Program-made: the position numbers and the translations under genes
Shown here: positions 1-5,272 of the stretch, piece after piece
How the letters are laid out: every line of letters starts with the position of its first letter
Numbering within the stretch: position 1 is the first letter of the stretch
Source of the DNA: an uncultured Brevibacterium sp.
GTDB lineage: Bacteria > Actinomycetota > Actinomycetes > Actinomycetales > Brevibacteriaceae
NCBI GenBank assembly: GCA_902489215.1
Contig: CABTZE010000060.1
Location: 1-11,184, forward strand
DNA length: 11,184 nt
Direction: 5' to 3'
The notes under the pieces: model-generated
Told to the model about the DNA's origin: nothing
What the model saw: only the letters and a program-made list of their open reading frames with translations
Databases searched by the model: none

Positions 1-63
1 TAGCCGGAATCTGCGGCTTAGCAACCACTGCTAACGGGAGTTTTTCTTGCTAAAGCGTGGGCG
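1..63 (+). repeat. 63-bp direct repeat, copy 1 (at window edge)
   Basis: This is identical to 306-368 except at base 12 (T here, C there). It has two parts: a GC-rich 21-bp module (2-22) and a module with three related short sites, TTAGCA (18-23), TGCTAA (29-34) and TTGCTAA (47-53), followed by AAGCGTGGGCG. TTAGCA and TGCTAA form a 6-bp inverted repeat with a 5-bp spacer. The copy may continue to the left, beyond the window. Confidence 0.9.
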
Positions 64-267
64 CAGGTATGGGGGGCGCCGGAAAGGGGTAGGTGTGGCA
101 CCAGATGCCGAAGTGCCTGAGGGCAGATCACCGAAATAGGGCAGAGCCCCCGGGACAGTTCAATGACGAGGCGGAGGTTCGGTGGCGACGCGGGCGGCAC
201 CTCGCGCCTTCTCGGCGGGCGGAATGAGCGCCTCGGGTGGGAACTCGGTGGCGCGAAAACACCCGGC

Positions 268-288
268 AGCCGGAATCCGCGCCTTAGC
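268..288 (+). repeat. Partial repeat copy (first module only)
   Basis: These 21 bases match the first module of the 63-bp repeat (2-22 and 307-327) with one mismatch to the 307 copy (C for G at 282). It starts 39 bp before the 307 copy and lacks the TTAGCA/TGCTAA module. It shows that the GC-rich module can occur alone. Confidence 0.75.
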
Positions 289-305
289 CGCACACAGACA
301 CCGCT

Positions 306-368
306 TAGCCGGAATCCGCGGCTTAGCAACCACTGCTAACGGGAGTTTTTCTTGCTAAAGCGTGGGCG
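306..368 (+). repeat. 63-bp direct repeat, copy 2
   Basis: This matches 1-63 at 62 of 63 positions in the same orientation, offset 305 bp. The short sites fall at 323-328 (TTAGCA), 334-339 (TGCTAA) and 352-358 (TTGCTAA). Its left part also sits in an imperfect inverted repeat: GCTTAGCCG at 303-311 pairs with CGGCTTAGC at 319-327 with one mismatch and a 7-nt loop. Such a unit could be a dispersed intergenic repeat or paired regulator sites; the window cannot decide. Confidence 0.9.
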
Positions 369-422
369 GGGCATCACATGACGTCGCGGCTATTGGCCTT
401 TGGGCTCAGCGCAGCGTGATGC

Positions 423-1304
423 TCAGCGGACGGTGATGGTCAGGGAGTCGACTCGGTCGACAATGACAGGGTGCTCGGCCAGGCGAGCCTGGAAAGCACT
501 GAAGTCAGGTTCTCCTTCGAGCGTGAGAACAATAGCCAGTTCGGGGCCGCCCGTGATGAGCCTCTTGCTGCCGGGACCTGCGCCCACGGAGGCGATCCAC
601 GAAAACTGCGCTGCGGTATCACCGATTGCCTGCGCGACTTCCCTGTCCGCCCACGACGGCGTCCAATCGTGTCCCTGCACAAAAGCCCACAGAGCCGGTC
701 GGCGCAGGAGAAACGCGCGATCACTGCCCGGATCTATGATGACCAGCTGCGAACCTTCATCAACTGCACCTAAGCCCAGCCGCTCAGCCTCGATCGGCAC
801 CGGCCTTGCCTGAGTGCCCCACTGAGTAAGCAGCGGAATTGCGGTGAAGCAGGGTGTGGCCTCACGGCCGTCTTCCGATGAGAGGCGCACCATAGCCATG
901 TCCGAACTGTTGTCGACCATGAGCCCGTGTTCACCCACAGATTTGCTGAGCGCCTCGGGAAGAATCGGTGCATAGACACGGGAATTCTTCAGCGCTTCGA
1001 GTACCCCGATGTGGGCTGCCGGGTCGAAAGGATTGGCCGTTGCGGCTTCAAGCGCCGCCGTCACCTGAGGGTCAGCTTCACCCGTATCGCCAGAGAAGGG
1101 GTTGGGTTTGAGCTCGCGGCCCTTCCACGCGGTTCCCGCGGAGTCAGCGTGATTTCCAGCTCCCGCAGAGTCAGCCTGGTTGCCCTCCCCCACAGATTCA
1201 TCCTGACCGTGAGGCGACACAGACCCGTCTGAGCTCGCAGCACTGCCGAACATGCCTTTGAGGTGTTCGGGCAGCTGAGGCTGGTCTGGGTTGCCGCTTG
1301 TCAT
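423..1304 (-). CDS. SseB-domain protein, last gene of the his operon
   Basis: This 293-residue soluble protein resembles the SseB N-terminal-domain family, whose role in actinobacteria is not established. Residues 1-80 look disordered, are rich in Gly, Ser and Asp, and include a small internal duplication (ADSAG at 44-48 and 53-57). The SseB-like region is roughly 82-215, with hydrophobic strands such as LVII near 187-190 and RAFLLRRPALWAFVQG around 196-211. The tail (about 220-293) may be a second small alpha/beta domain. No signal peptide or membrane helix is seen. The ATG (1302-1304) overlaps the TGA of hisA/priA (1301-1303), so translation is probably coupled. This suggests expression with histidine synthesis, but no enzymatic role in the pathway can be read from the sequence. 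The family call is fairly sure and the function is unknown. Confidence 0.8.
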   Translation of the reverse strand: MTSGNPDQPQLPEHLKGMFGSAASSDGSVSPHGQDESVGEGNQADSAGAGNHADSAGTAWKGRELKPNPFSGDTGEADPQVTAALEAATANPFDPAAHIGVLEALKNSRVYAPILPEALSKSVGEHGLMVDNSSDMAMVRLSSEDGREATPCFTAIPLLTQWGTQARPVPIEAERLGLGAVDEGSQLVIIDPGSDRAFLLRRPALWAFVQGHDWTPSWADREVAQAIGDTAAQFSWIASVGAGPGSKRLITGGPELAIVLTLEGEPDFSAFQARLAEHPVIVDRVDSLTITVR

Positions 1305-2038
1305 GGACGGCCAGCGACGTCGAGTGCTTCGCTCATGGTGAATCGGCCAGCGTAGAGAGCCTTGCCGATGATGGCGGAGTCCACACCGGCGGGCACTAGC
1401 TTGCGCAGAGCAACGAGGTCATCGAGCGATGAGATCCCACCGGAAGCGGTGACCGGCGTGCCGGTGGTGCTTGCAATCTTCTGCAGGAGTTCCGTGTTGG
1501 GTCCGCTGAGTGTGCCGTCAGTGTTGATGTCGGTGACGACGTAGCGCGAGCATCCGGCTGCCTGAAGTTCGTCGATGACATCCCACAGGCTGCGGCCTTC
1601 CTTCGTCCAGCCCCGGCCGGCAAGCATTTCGCCGCGCACGTCGAGACCAACCGCAACGGCGTCACCGTGCTGACGGATGATGTCGGCCGTCCATTCGGGG
1701 TTCTCGATAGCTGCCGTTCCGATGTTGACGCGGGCTGCACCGATTTCCAGAGCGGCTTCGAGTGCCGCGGTGTCGCGGATACCGCCGGAGAGTTCGACCT
1801 TGAGGTCGACCGAGGCGATGAGCTCCTTGATGATGGCTCTGTTGTCACCGCGGCCGAAAGCAGCGTCAAGGTCGACGAGGTGGAGCCATTCTGCTCCGGC
1901 TTCCTGGAACTTCAGCGCGTTTTCCAGCGGCTGACCGTAGTCGGTTTCGGTGCCGGCTTCGCCCTGGTGCAGGCGAACGGCTTTGCCGTCGACGATGTCG
2001 ACTGCGGGAAAGAGCACAAGGCGGTCTGCTTCAGTCAC
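1301..2038 (-). CDS. priA: Phosphoribosyl isomerase HisA, probably bifunctional PriA
   Basis: This is a 245-residue TIM-barrel isomerase that converts ProFAR to PRFAR in histidine synthesis. In many actinobacteria the PriA version also does the TrpF step of tryptophan synthesis. Visible features are the catalytic Asp14 in FPAVDIVDG, phosphate-binding loops ELSGGIRD (82-89) and ASGGISSLDD (198-207), and the second catalytic Asp170 in VVTDINTDGTLSGPN. The RGW motif at 142-144 matches the Arg and Trp of the flexible loop that lets PriA bind the tryptophan intermediate, and overall it closely resembles mycobacterial PriA. The start is GTG (2036-2038), with AGGAGA four bases upstream; there are 8 bp between the hisH stop and this start. 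Its stop overlaps the next ATG. Bifunctionality is inferred; a HisA-only enzyme, as in Corynebacterium, is possible. Confidence 0.93.
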   Translation of the reverse strand: MTEADRLVLFPAVDIVDGKAVRLHQGEAGTETDYGQPLENALKFQEAGAEWLHLVDLDAAFGRGDNRAIIKELIASVDLKVELSGGIRDTAALEAALEIGAARVNIGTAAIENPEWTADIIRQHGDAVAVGLDVRGEMLAGRGWTKEGRSLWDVIDELQAAGCSRYVVTDINTDGTLSGPNTELLQKIASTTGTPVTASGGISSLDDLVALRKLVPAGVDSAIIGKALYAGRFTMSEALDVAGRP

Positions 2039-2046
2039 TGGTTCTC

Positions 2047-2667
2047 CTATGTGTGAGAAGCGTCGAGGCTGTCAATCCAATTGGCAAGGAGCTTCAGACC
2101 TGCCGGACCGGACTTTTCTGGGTGGAACTGCACTGCACTGAGCGGGCCGTCCTCGACAGCGGCTATGAATTTTTCACCGTGTTCGGCGTACGTCGCTTCC
2201 CCTGTGCTGGGCGCTGTATGCGCCGCATAGGAGTGGACGAAGTAGAAATGCTCGTCAGTGATTCCGTTGAACAGCAGTGAACCGGCCGGCGGCTGCACCG
2301 TGGTCCACCCCATGTGGGGAACAACGGGGGCTGAAAGCTTGGTGACGGAGCCGTTCCACAGGCCGAGACCTTCTGCGGTCACTCCGTGTTCGGTGCCCTG
2401 TTCGAACATGACCTGCAGGCCCACACAGATGCCCAACACCGGCATCCCGCGCTTGAGCCTTTCGGCGATGATGGCCGGAGCTCCAACCGCGCGCAGTTCG
2501 TCCATAACCGACGCAAAAGCGCCAACGCCTGGGACAACGAGGCCGTCTGCCGATAGCAGGTACTGCGGGTGTGCGGTCAGATGAACCTGCGCACCGGCGG
2601 CTTCAAGCGCCCGGACTGCAGAGCGCACATTGCCCGATCCGGCGTCGAGAACCGCAACCGTGGTCAT
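2047..2667 (-). CDS. hisH: Imidazole glycerol phosphate synthase, glutaminase subunit HisH
   Basis: This 206-residue class I glutamine amidotransferase supplies ammonia to HisF, which makes imidazole glycerol phosphate and AICAR from PRFAR. The triad is visible: nucleophile Cys81 in LGICVGLQVMFE, with His182 and Glu184 in AVQFHPEKSG. The N-terminal strand VAVLDAGSGNVRS and the loop VVPGVGAF (44-51), which forms the oxyanion region, are typical, and the length is normal. The frame stays open upstream to 2754, but the ATG at 2665-2667 is chosen because homology begins there and it overlaps the previous gene's TGA by 4 bp. Its partner hisF is not in the window and must lie elsewhere. Confidence 0.96.
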   Translation of the reverse strand: MTTVAVLDAGSGNVRSAVRALEAAGAQVHLTAHPQYLLSADGLVVPGVGAFASVMDELRAVGAPAIIAERLKRGMPVLGICVGLQVMFEQGTEHGVTAEGLGLWNGSVTKLSAPVVPHMGWTTVQPPAGSLLFNGITDEHFYFVHSYAAHTAPSTGEATYAEHGEKFIAAVEDGPLSAVQFHPEKSGPAGLKLLANWIDSLDASHT

Positions 2668-3260
2668 TTTCTGCGCCCCAGCAGCTTGTTGATGCGGAAC
2701 AGGCTCACGCCGAAGACACCGGCCGCCAACGCGGTGGCGATCCACATGTACCAAGGCCCGCTGAGAGCGACAACGGCGCCGAATACCAGAGCGATGAATG
2801 CAACTGCGGCGACGATCATCCAGACGATTGCGGTTCGCGCAATTGCGGCGCGGGCCCCCGTCATGGTCAGTGCGCTTGCCTGCATCTTGCTGATGTCAGC
2901 CGTGTGCTGCGCACCTTCGATGTCAGCCGGTTCCGCCTGCCCCAGAAGCAGACGCTCGACATCTTCGGGGAGGTTCTGCAGGGCCAGACCCGCTGGGACC
3001 TCTGACTGGCGCTTGCCCCCGCGGTAGTGGCCGGAGGCAATGGCGTCGTCTTCACGGACAAGCAGAAGAACTTCGTAGCGGCCAGCCATCTTCGACAGCT
3101 TCTGGGTGACTTCCGTGGCGTGTTCGCGGCTGGCGTCGTCAAGAACAATGGCCGAGAAACCACCGACGGGCACGACCGAACCGCGAATATCGCTGAGCAC
3201 GCAGGCCGCTGCGAGCTGTTTGGGGTCGCCAAAAGGCGTGACAACGAGTGCCGTGTTCAC
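2664..3260 (-). CDS. Uncharacterised two-helix membrane protein in the his operon
   Basis: I do not recognise a named family for this 198-residue protein. Residues 1-70 look like a small alpha/beta fold with hydrophobic strands (ALVVTPFG, SAIVLDD, YEVLLLVRE). Residues 70-130 are polar and charged. Two membrane helices follow at about 144-166 and 170-190, ending in a basic tail (KLLGRRK), so it is probably a membrane protein with a large soluble N-terminal part on the cytoplasmic side. It starts at GTG 3258-3260, overlapping the hisB TGA (GTGA), and its own TGA overlaps the hisH ATG. This tight placement points to cotranslation with histidine enzymes, although no his enzyme motif is present. 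Hypothetical membrane-protein genes between hisB and hisH occur in other actinobacteria; I recall this from general knowledge and could not check it. Confidence 0.85.
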   Translation of the reverse strand: MNTALVVTPFGDPKQLAAACVLSDIRGSVVPVGGFSAIVLDDASREHATEVTQKLSKMAGRYEVLLLVREDDAIASGHYRGGKRQSEVPAGLALQNLPEDVERLLLGQAEPADIEGAQHTADISKMQASALTMTGARAAIARTAIVWMIVAAVAFIALVFGAVVALSGPWYMWIATALAAGVFGVSLFRINKLLGRRK

Positions 3261-3862
3261 AGGGCCCCCTTGGTGGAGGGAATGGCTCCGCCGGTGCGCG
3301 GGTCGGATTCGAGTGCCATGCGCAGAGCGCGGGCGAAGGCTTTGAATTCGGCTTCTGCAATGTGGTGAGGGTCCCGGCCGGCAACCAGAGTGAGGTGGAC
3401 GGTCAGGCCCGCATTGATGGAAAGGGATTCAAGAGCGTGGCTGACCATGGAGCCCGTGAAGTGTCCGCCGATCATGGCGTACTGGAAGCCTTCGGGTTCG
3501 CCGGTGTGAACGAAGTACGGGCGGCCGCTGATATCGACAACAGCCTGCGCAAGGGCTTCATCCAAAGGAACTGCCGCGTCGCCGTAACGTCGGATGCCGG
3601 CCTTGTCGCCGACAGCGTCTTTCAGTGCCCAGCCGATGGTGATGGCAGTGTCTTCGACCGTGTGGTGGACATCGATGTCGATGTCACCTTTGGCTTCGAC
3701 CGTCAGATCGCACAGGGAGTGACGAGCCAGAGCGTCAAGCATGTGGTCGTAGAAAGGGACTCCCGTTGAGACTTGGGACTTCCCTGTTCCGTCGAGATCA
3801 ATTGTGACGTCGACCTTGGATTCACTGGTGTGGCGTGACGCCGTCCCGATCCTCTGGGCCAT
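3257..3862 (-). CDS. hisB: Imidazoleglycerol-phosphate dehydratase HisB
   Basis: This 201-residue enzyme dehydrates imidazole glycerol phosphate to imidazole acetol phosphate using a Mn2+ centre. Its two metal-binding motifs are plain: DVHHTVED (64-71) and PHHIAEAEFKAFARAL (165-180). FYDHMLDALARHS (38-50) and the substrate loop GHFTGSM are also typical. It is the monofunctional actinobacterial form, with no phosphatase domain. The ATG at 3860-3862 is chosen, with GAGG four bases upstream; a TTG directly before it (3863-3865) would add one residue. It is the first his gene here: hisD and hisC, which often precede hisB in actinobacteria, are absent from this position. The 54-bp gap to the LysM gene holds a hairpin and a possible -10 (TAGGAT, 3914-3919, minus strand). 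Confidence 0.96.
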   Translation of the reverse strand: MAQRIGTASRHTSESKVDVTIDLDGTGKSQVSTGVPFYDHMLDALARHSLCDLTVEAKGDIDIDVHHTVEDTAITIGWALKDAVGDKAGIRRYGDAAVPLDEALAQAVVDISGRPYFVHTGEPEGFQYAMIGGHFTGSMVSHALESLSINAGLTVHLTLVAGRDPHHIAEAEFKAFARALRMALESDPRTGGAIPSTKGAL

Positions 3863-3890
3863 CAATCCTCGTTTCCATTCGGCTGCTGCT

Positions 3891-3907
3891 GACCGCGCGG
3901 CGCGGTC
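3891..3907 (-). terminator. Hairpin between LysM gene and his operon
   Basis: GACCGCG (3891-3897) pairs perfectly with CGCGGTC (3901-3907) around a 3-nt loop, giving a 7-bp GC-rich stem in the 54-bp gap. No T-tract follows on the minus strand, so it is either a weak terminator of the LysM transcript or an intercistronic hairpin protecting or separating the two messages. The structure is seen; the role is inferred. Confidence 0.4.
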
Positions 3908-3916
3908 GGACCAATC

Positions 3917-4249
3917 CTATCGGGAGGGAATGAGGATGCGCTGGCCAGGGTGAACCGTGGAAGAGTCCAGACCGTTCATGTCGACGATGGTGGTCAGAAC
4001 GTCACGAACGTCTTCCCCACCAGCGGCGTCACGGGCGATTTCCCACAGCGACTGGCCTTCTTCGACGATGACCATCTGGGTGTCTTCCGCATAGAGCGGT
4101 TCCGCATTCGAAGCCGAAGCCTCTGACCGGATGAAGAGGACGGCGCACAGAGCTACCGCAGCGATGACAGCGAGAGCCGCCATGCGCCGCACCCAAAAGA
4201 TCCGGCCTTCCCTTACCGAACGGTGCGGTGCGCGAGTGAGCGTGTGCAT
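3917..4249 (-). CDS. Membrane-anchored LysM protein, ChiZ/DivS-like position
   Basis: This 110-residue protein has a short basic N-terminus (MHTLTRAPHRSVREGR), one membrane helix at about 19-40, a short linker, and a C-terminal LysM domain (about 57-109: MVIVEEGQSLWEIARDAAGG, then VHPGQRILIPSR), which should bind peptidoglycan outside the cell. No catalytic domain is visible. The start is the ATG at 4247-4249, with a strong AGGAGG at 4254-4259; the frame runs open to 4417, but that extension crosses the SOS box and has no ribosome site. It is divergent from lexA and shares the regulatory gap. Mycobacterium ChiZ (Rv2719c, LysM) and Corynebacterium DivS occupy this place and act as SOS-induced division inhibitors, so a similar role is inferred from position, topology and the SOS box. 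Confidence 0.88.
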   Translation of the reverse strand: MHTLTRAPHRSVREGRIFWVRRMAALAVIAAVALCAVLFIRSEASASNAEPLYAEDTQMVIVEEGQSLWEIARDAAGGEDVRDVLTTIVDMNGLDSSTVHPGQRILIPSR

Positions 4250-4253
4250 TTTT

Positions 4254-4259
4254 CCTCCT
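4254..4259 (-). promoter_or_regulatory. Ribosome binding site of the LysM gene
   Basis: On the minus strand AGGAGG lies four bases before the ATG at 4247-4249. It decides the start against the longer open frame reaching 4417. Confidence 0.85.
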
Positions 4260-4333
4260 AACACAGCCAGAGCCTTCGGCCCCGACGATGCGATGTGGCG
4301 TACGGCCGCTTGCCCCACGGCCATTCGCATTAT

Positions 4334-4349
4334 TCGAACTGATGTTCTA
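4334..4349. promoter_or_regulatory. SOS box (LexA operator)
   Basis: TCGAAC-TGAT-GTTCTA matches 11 of 12 conserved bases of the actinobacterial and Bacillus-type LexA box TCGAAC-N4-GTTCGA. It lies in the most AT-rich part of the gap between lexA and the LysM gene, 171 bp before the lexA ATG and 85 bp before the LysM ATG, so it can control both divergent genes and would give lexA autoregulation. Extra half-sites (TAGAAC at 4360, TCGAAC at 4381 and 4405) follow in the same orientation. Confidence 0.85.
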
Positions 4350-4519
4350 AGACACACATTAGAACACAATCCAATGTTTGTCGAACATCTATGTGAAAAT
4401 GGATTCGAACACTGCATCCGATTTCCACTGTTCAGAGCTTCCCACGAGGCACTGACATAACCGGCCCCAAGCTTCTGACCAGCAGTAATGTCAGGGGTTC
4501 GGGGCGAGAGGACTGAGTC

Positions 4520-5272
4520 ATGACACAGTCGCGTCGCACTCGCGGCCGCCCACGTGACACCGATGTGGCCAAGGAGGTCAGCTCGTTCCGCAAGCGCCGT
4601 GACAGCGAGTCTCCCCTGCCGGTCGCTTCGGCTGCCGCAGACGACCGTTCACTGTCGGCTCGCCAGCGTCAGGTGCTCGAGACGATCGAGGCGTCCGTGC
4701 ACAGCAACGGATATCCCCCGAGCATGCGTGAGATCGGCAAGGCCGTCGGCCTTGCTTCCCTTTCGTCTGTTGCGCACCAGCTCAACCAGCTGGAAAAGCT
4801 CGGCTATCTGCGTCGCGACCCCAAACGGCCACGTGCCATCGAAGTGGTCAACCCCGCCGAGGTCGTTGAAACTCCGGCAGCTGACACATCGGCTAACGCC
4901 GCCGCTATCCCCGTGGTCGGTCGCATTGCCGCCGGTGGCCCCATCACGGCCGAACAGAATGTGGACGACGTTTTCGTCCTGCCTCGCCAGGTTGTCGGCG
5001 CCGGTGACAACCTGTTCCTGCTCAACGTGGTCGGCGATTCGATGATCGATGCGGCCATCTGCCACGGCGACTGGGTGGTTGTGCGCAGTCAGCCGACCGC
5101 CGAGAACGGCGAAATCGTCGCAGCCCTCCTTGACGACGAAGCAACGGTCAAAACGCTCAAGCGCAAGGACGGCAAGCAGTGGCTGCTGCCGCAGAACCCG
5201 GACTACGAACCCATTGACGGCACCTTTGCCACCATCATGGGCGTCGTAACGGCGGTCATCCGCCGCGTCTAG
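4520..5272 (+). CDS. lexA: SOS response repressor LexA
   Basis: This 250-residue repressor-protease represses SOS genes and cleaves itself when RecA filaments form on damaged DNA. A long basic N-terminal extension (1-43) precedes the winged-helix domain (about 44-110; GYPPSMREIGKAVGLAS and SSVAHQLNQLEKLGYLRR). The cleavage site is Ala138-Gly139 in GRIAAGGPI. The catalytic dyad is Ser174 (VVGDSMID) and Lys211 (ATVKTLKR), so all key residues are intact. The ATG at 4520 has GAGAGGA seven bases upstream. The 270-bp divergent gap holds an SOS box. Its TAG shares a CTAG with the stop of the convergent helicase gene, and a terminator hairpin follows at 5293-5326 inside that gene. Confidence 0.97.
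   Translation: MTQSRRTRGRPRDTDVAKEVSSFRKRRDSESPLPVASAAADDRSLSARQRQVLETIEASVHSNGYPPSMREIGKAVGLASLSSVAHQLNQLEKLGYLRRDPKRPRAIEVVNPAEVVETPAADTSANAAAIPVVGRIAAGGPITAEQNVDDVFVLPRQVVGAGDNLFLLNVVGDSMIDAAICHGDWVVVRSQPTAENGEIVAALLDDEATVKTLKRKDGKQWLLPQNPDYEPIDGTFATIMGVVTAVIRRV

Larger units (their letters stand above)
1..422. other. Intergenic region with repeats; no supported gene
   Basis: This stretch lies downstream of the minus-strand his operon (sseB stops at 423) and runs to the left edge. It holds two near-identical 63-bp direct repeats, a third partial copy, and about 200 bp of GC-rich sequence between them. An open frame of about 100 codons on the minus strand (18-329) is rich in Arg, Pro and Ser, matches no family I know, and takes both ends from the repeat, so I do not call it a gene. 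A 7-bp inverted repeat (371-377 GCATCAC with 416-422 GTGATGC) lies just past the sseB stop, but its 38-nt loop and lack of a T-tract make it a poor terminator. No tRNA-like or rRNA-like sequence was seen. Confidence 0.7.

Noticed and set aside
18..53. CIRCE-like heat-shock operator, suggested by TTAGCA and TGCTAA
   Set aside because: CIRCE is TTAGCACTC-N9-GAGTGCTAA; here the arms are only 6 bp with a 5-bp spacer and the CTC/GAG parts are missing. No chaperone gene is in view.
18..329. Open frame of 103 codons on the minus strand in the gene-free left region
   Set aside because: Arg/Pro/Ser-rich composition typical of shadow frames in GC-rich DNA; both its ends come from the 63-bp repeat; no ribosome site or family match.
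1..368. CRISPR array or integration site from the repeats
   Set aside because: Only two full copies, 63 bp long, with a 242-bp interval and no cas genes; no integrase, transposase or tRNA end nearby.
2668..2754. Longer start for hisH
   Set aside because: The extra 29 residues come from the end of the membrane-protein gene and precede the universal HisH N-terminus; the 4-bp overlap start is far better.
4250..4417. Longer start for the LysM gene
   Set aside because: It would place the SOS box inside the coding region and add a Cys/Arg-rich stretch; the ATG at 4247-4249 has an excellent ribosome site and gives a proper membrane anchor.
5250..5265. Hairpin CGGCGG-TCAT-CCGCCG near the lexA stop, as helicase terminator
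   Set aside because: Six-bp stem within lexA codons and no T-tract on the minus strand; such hairpins are common by chance at this GC content.
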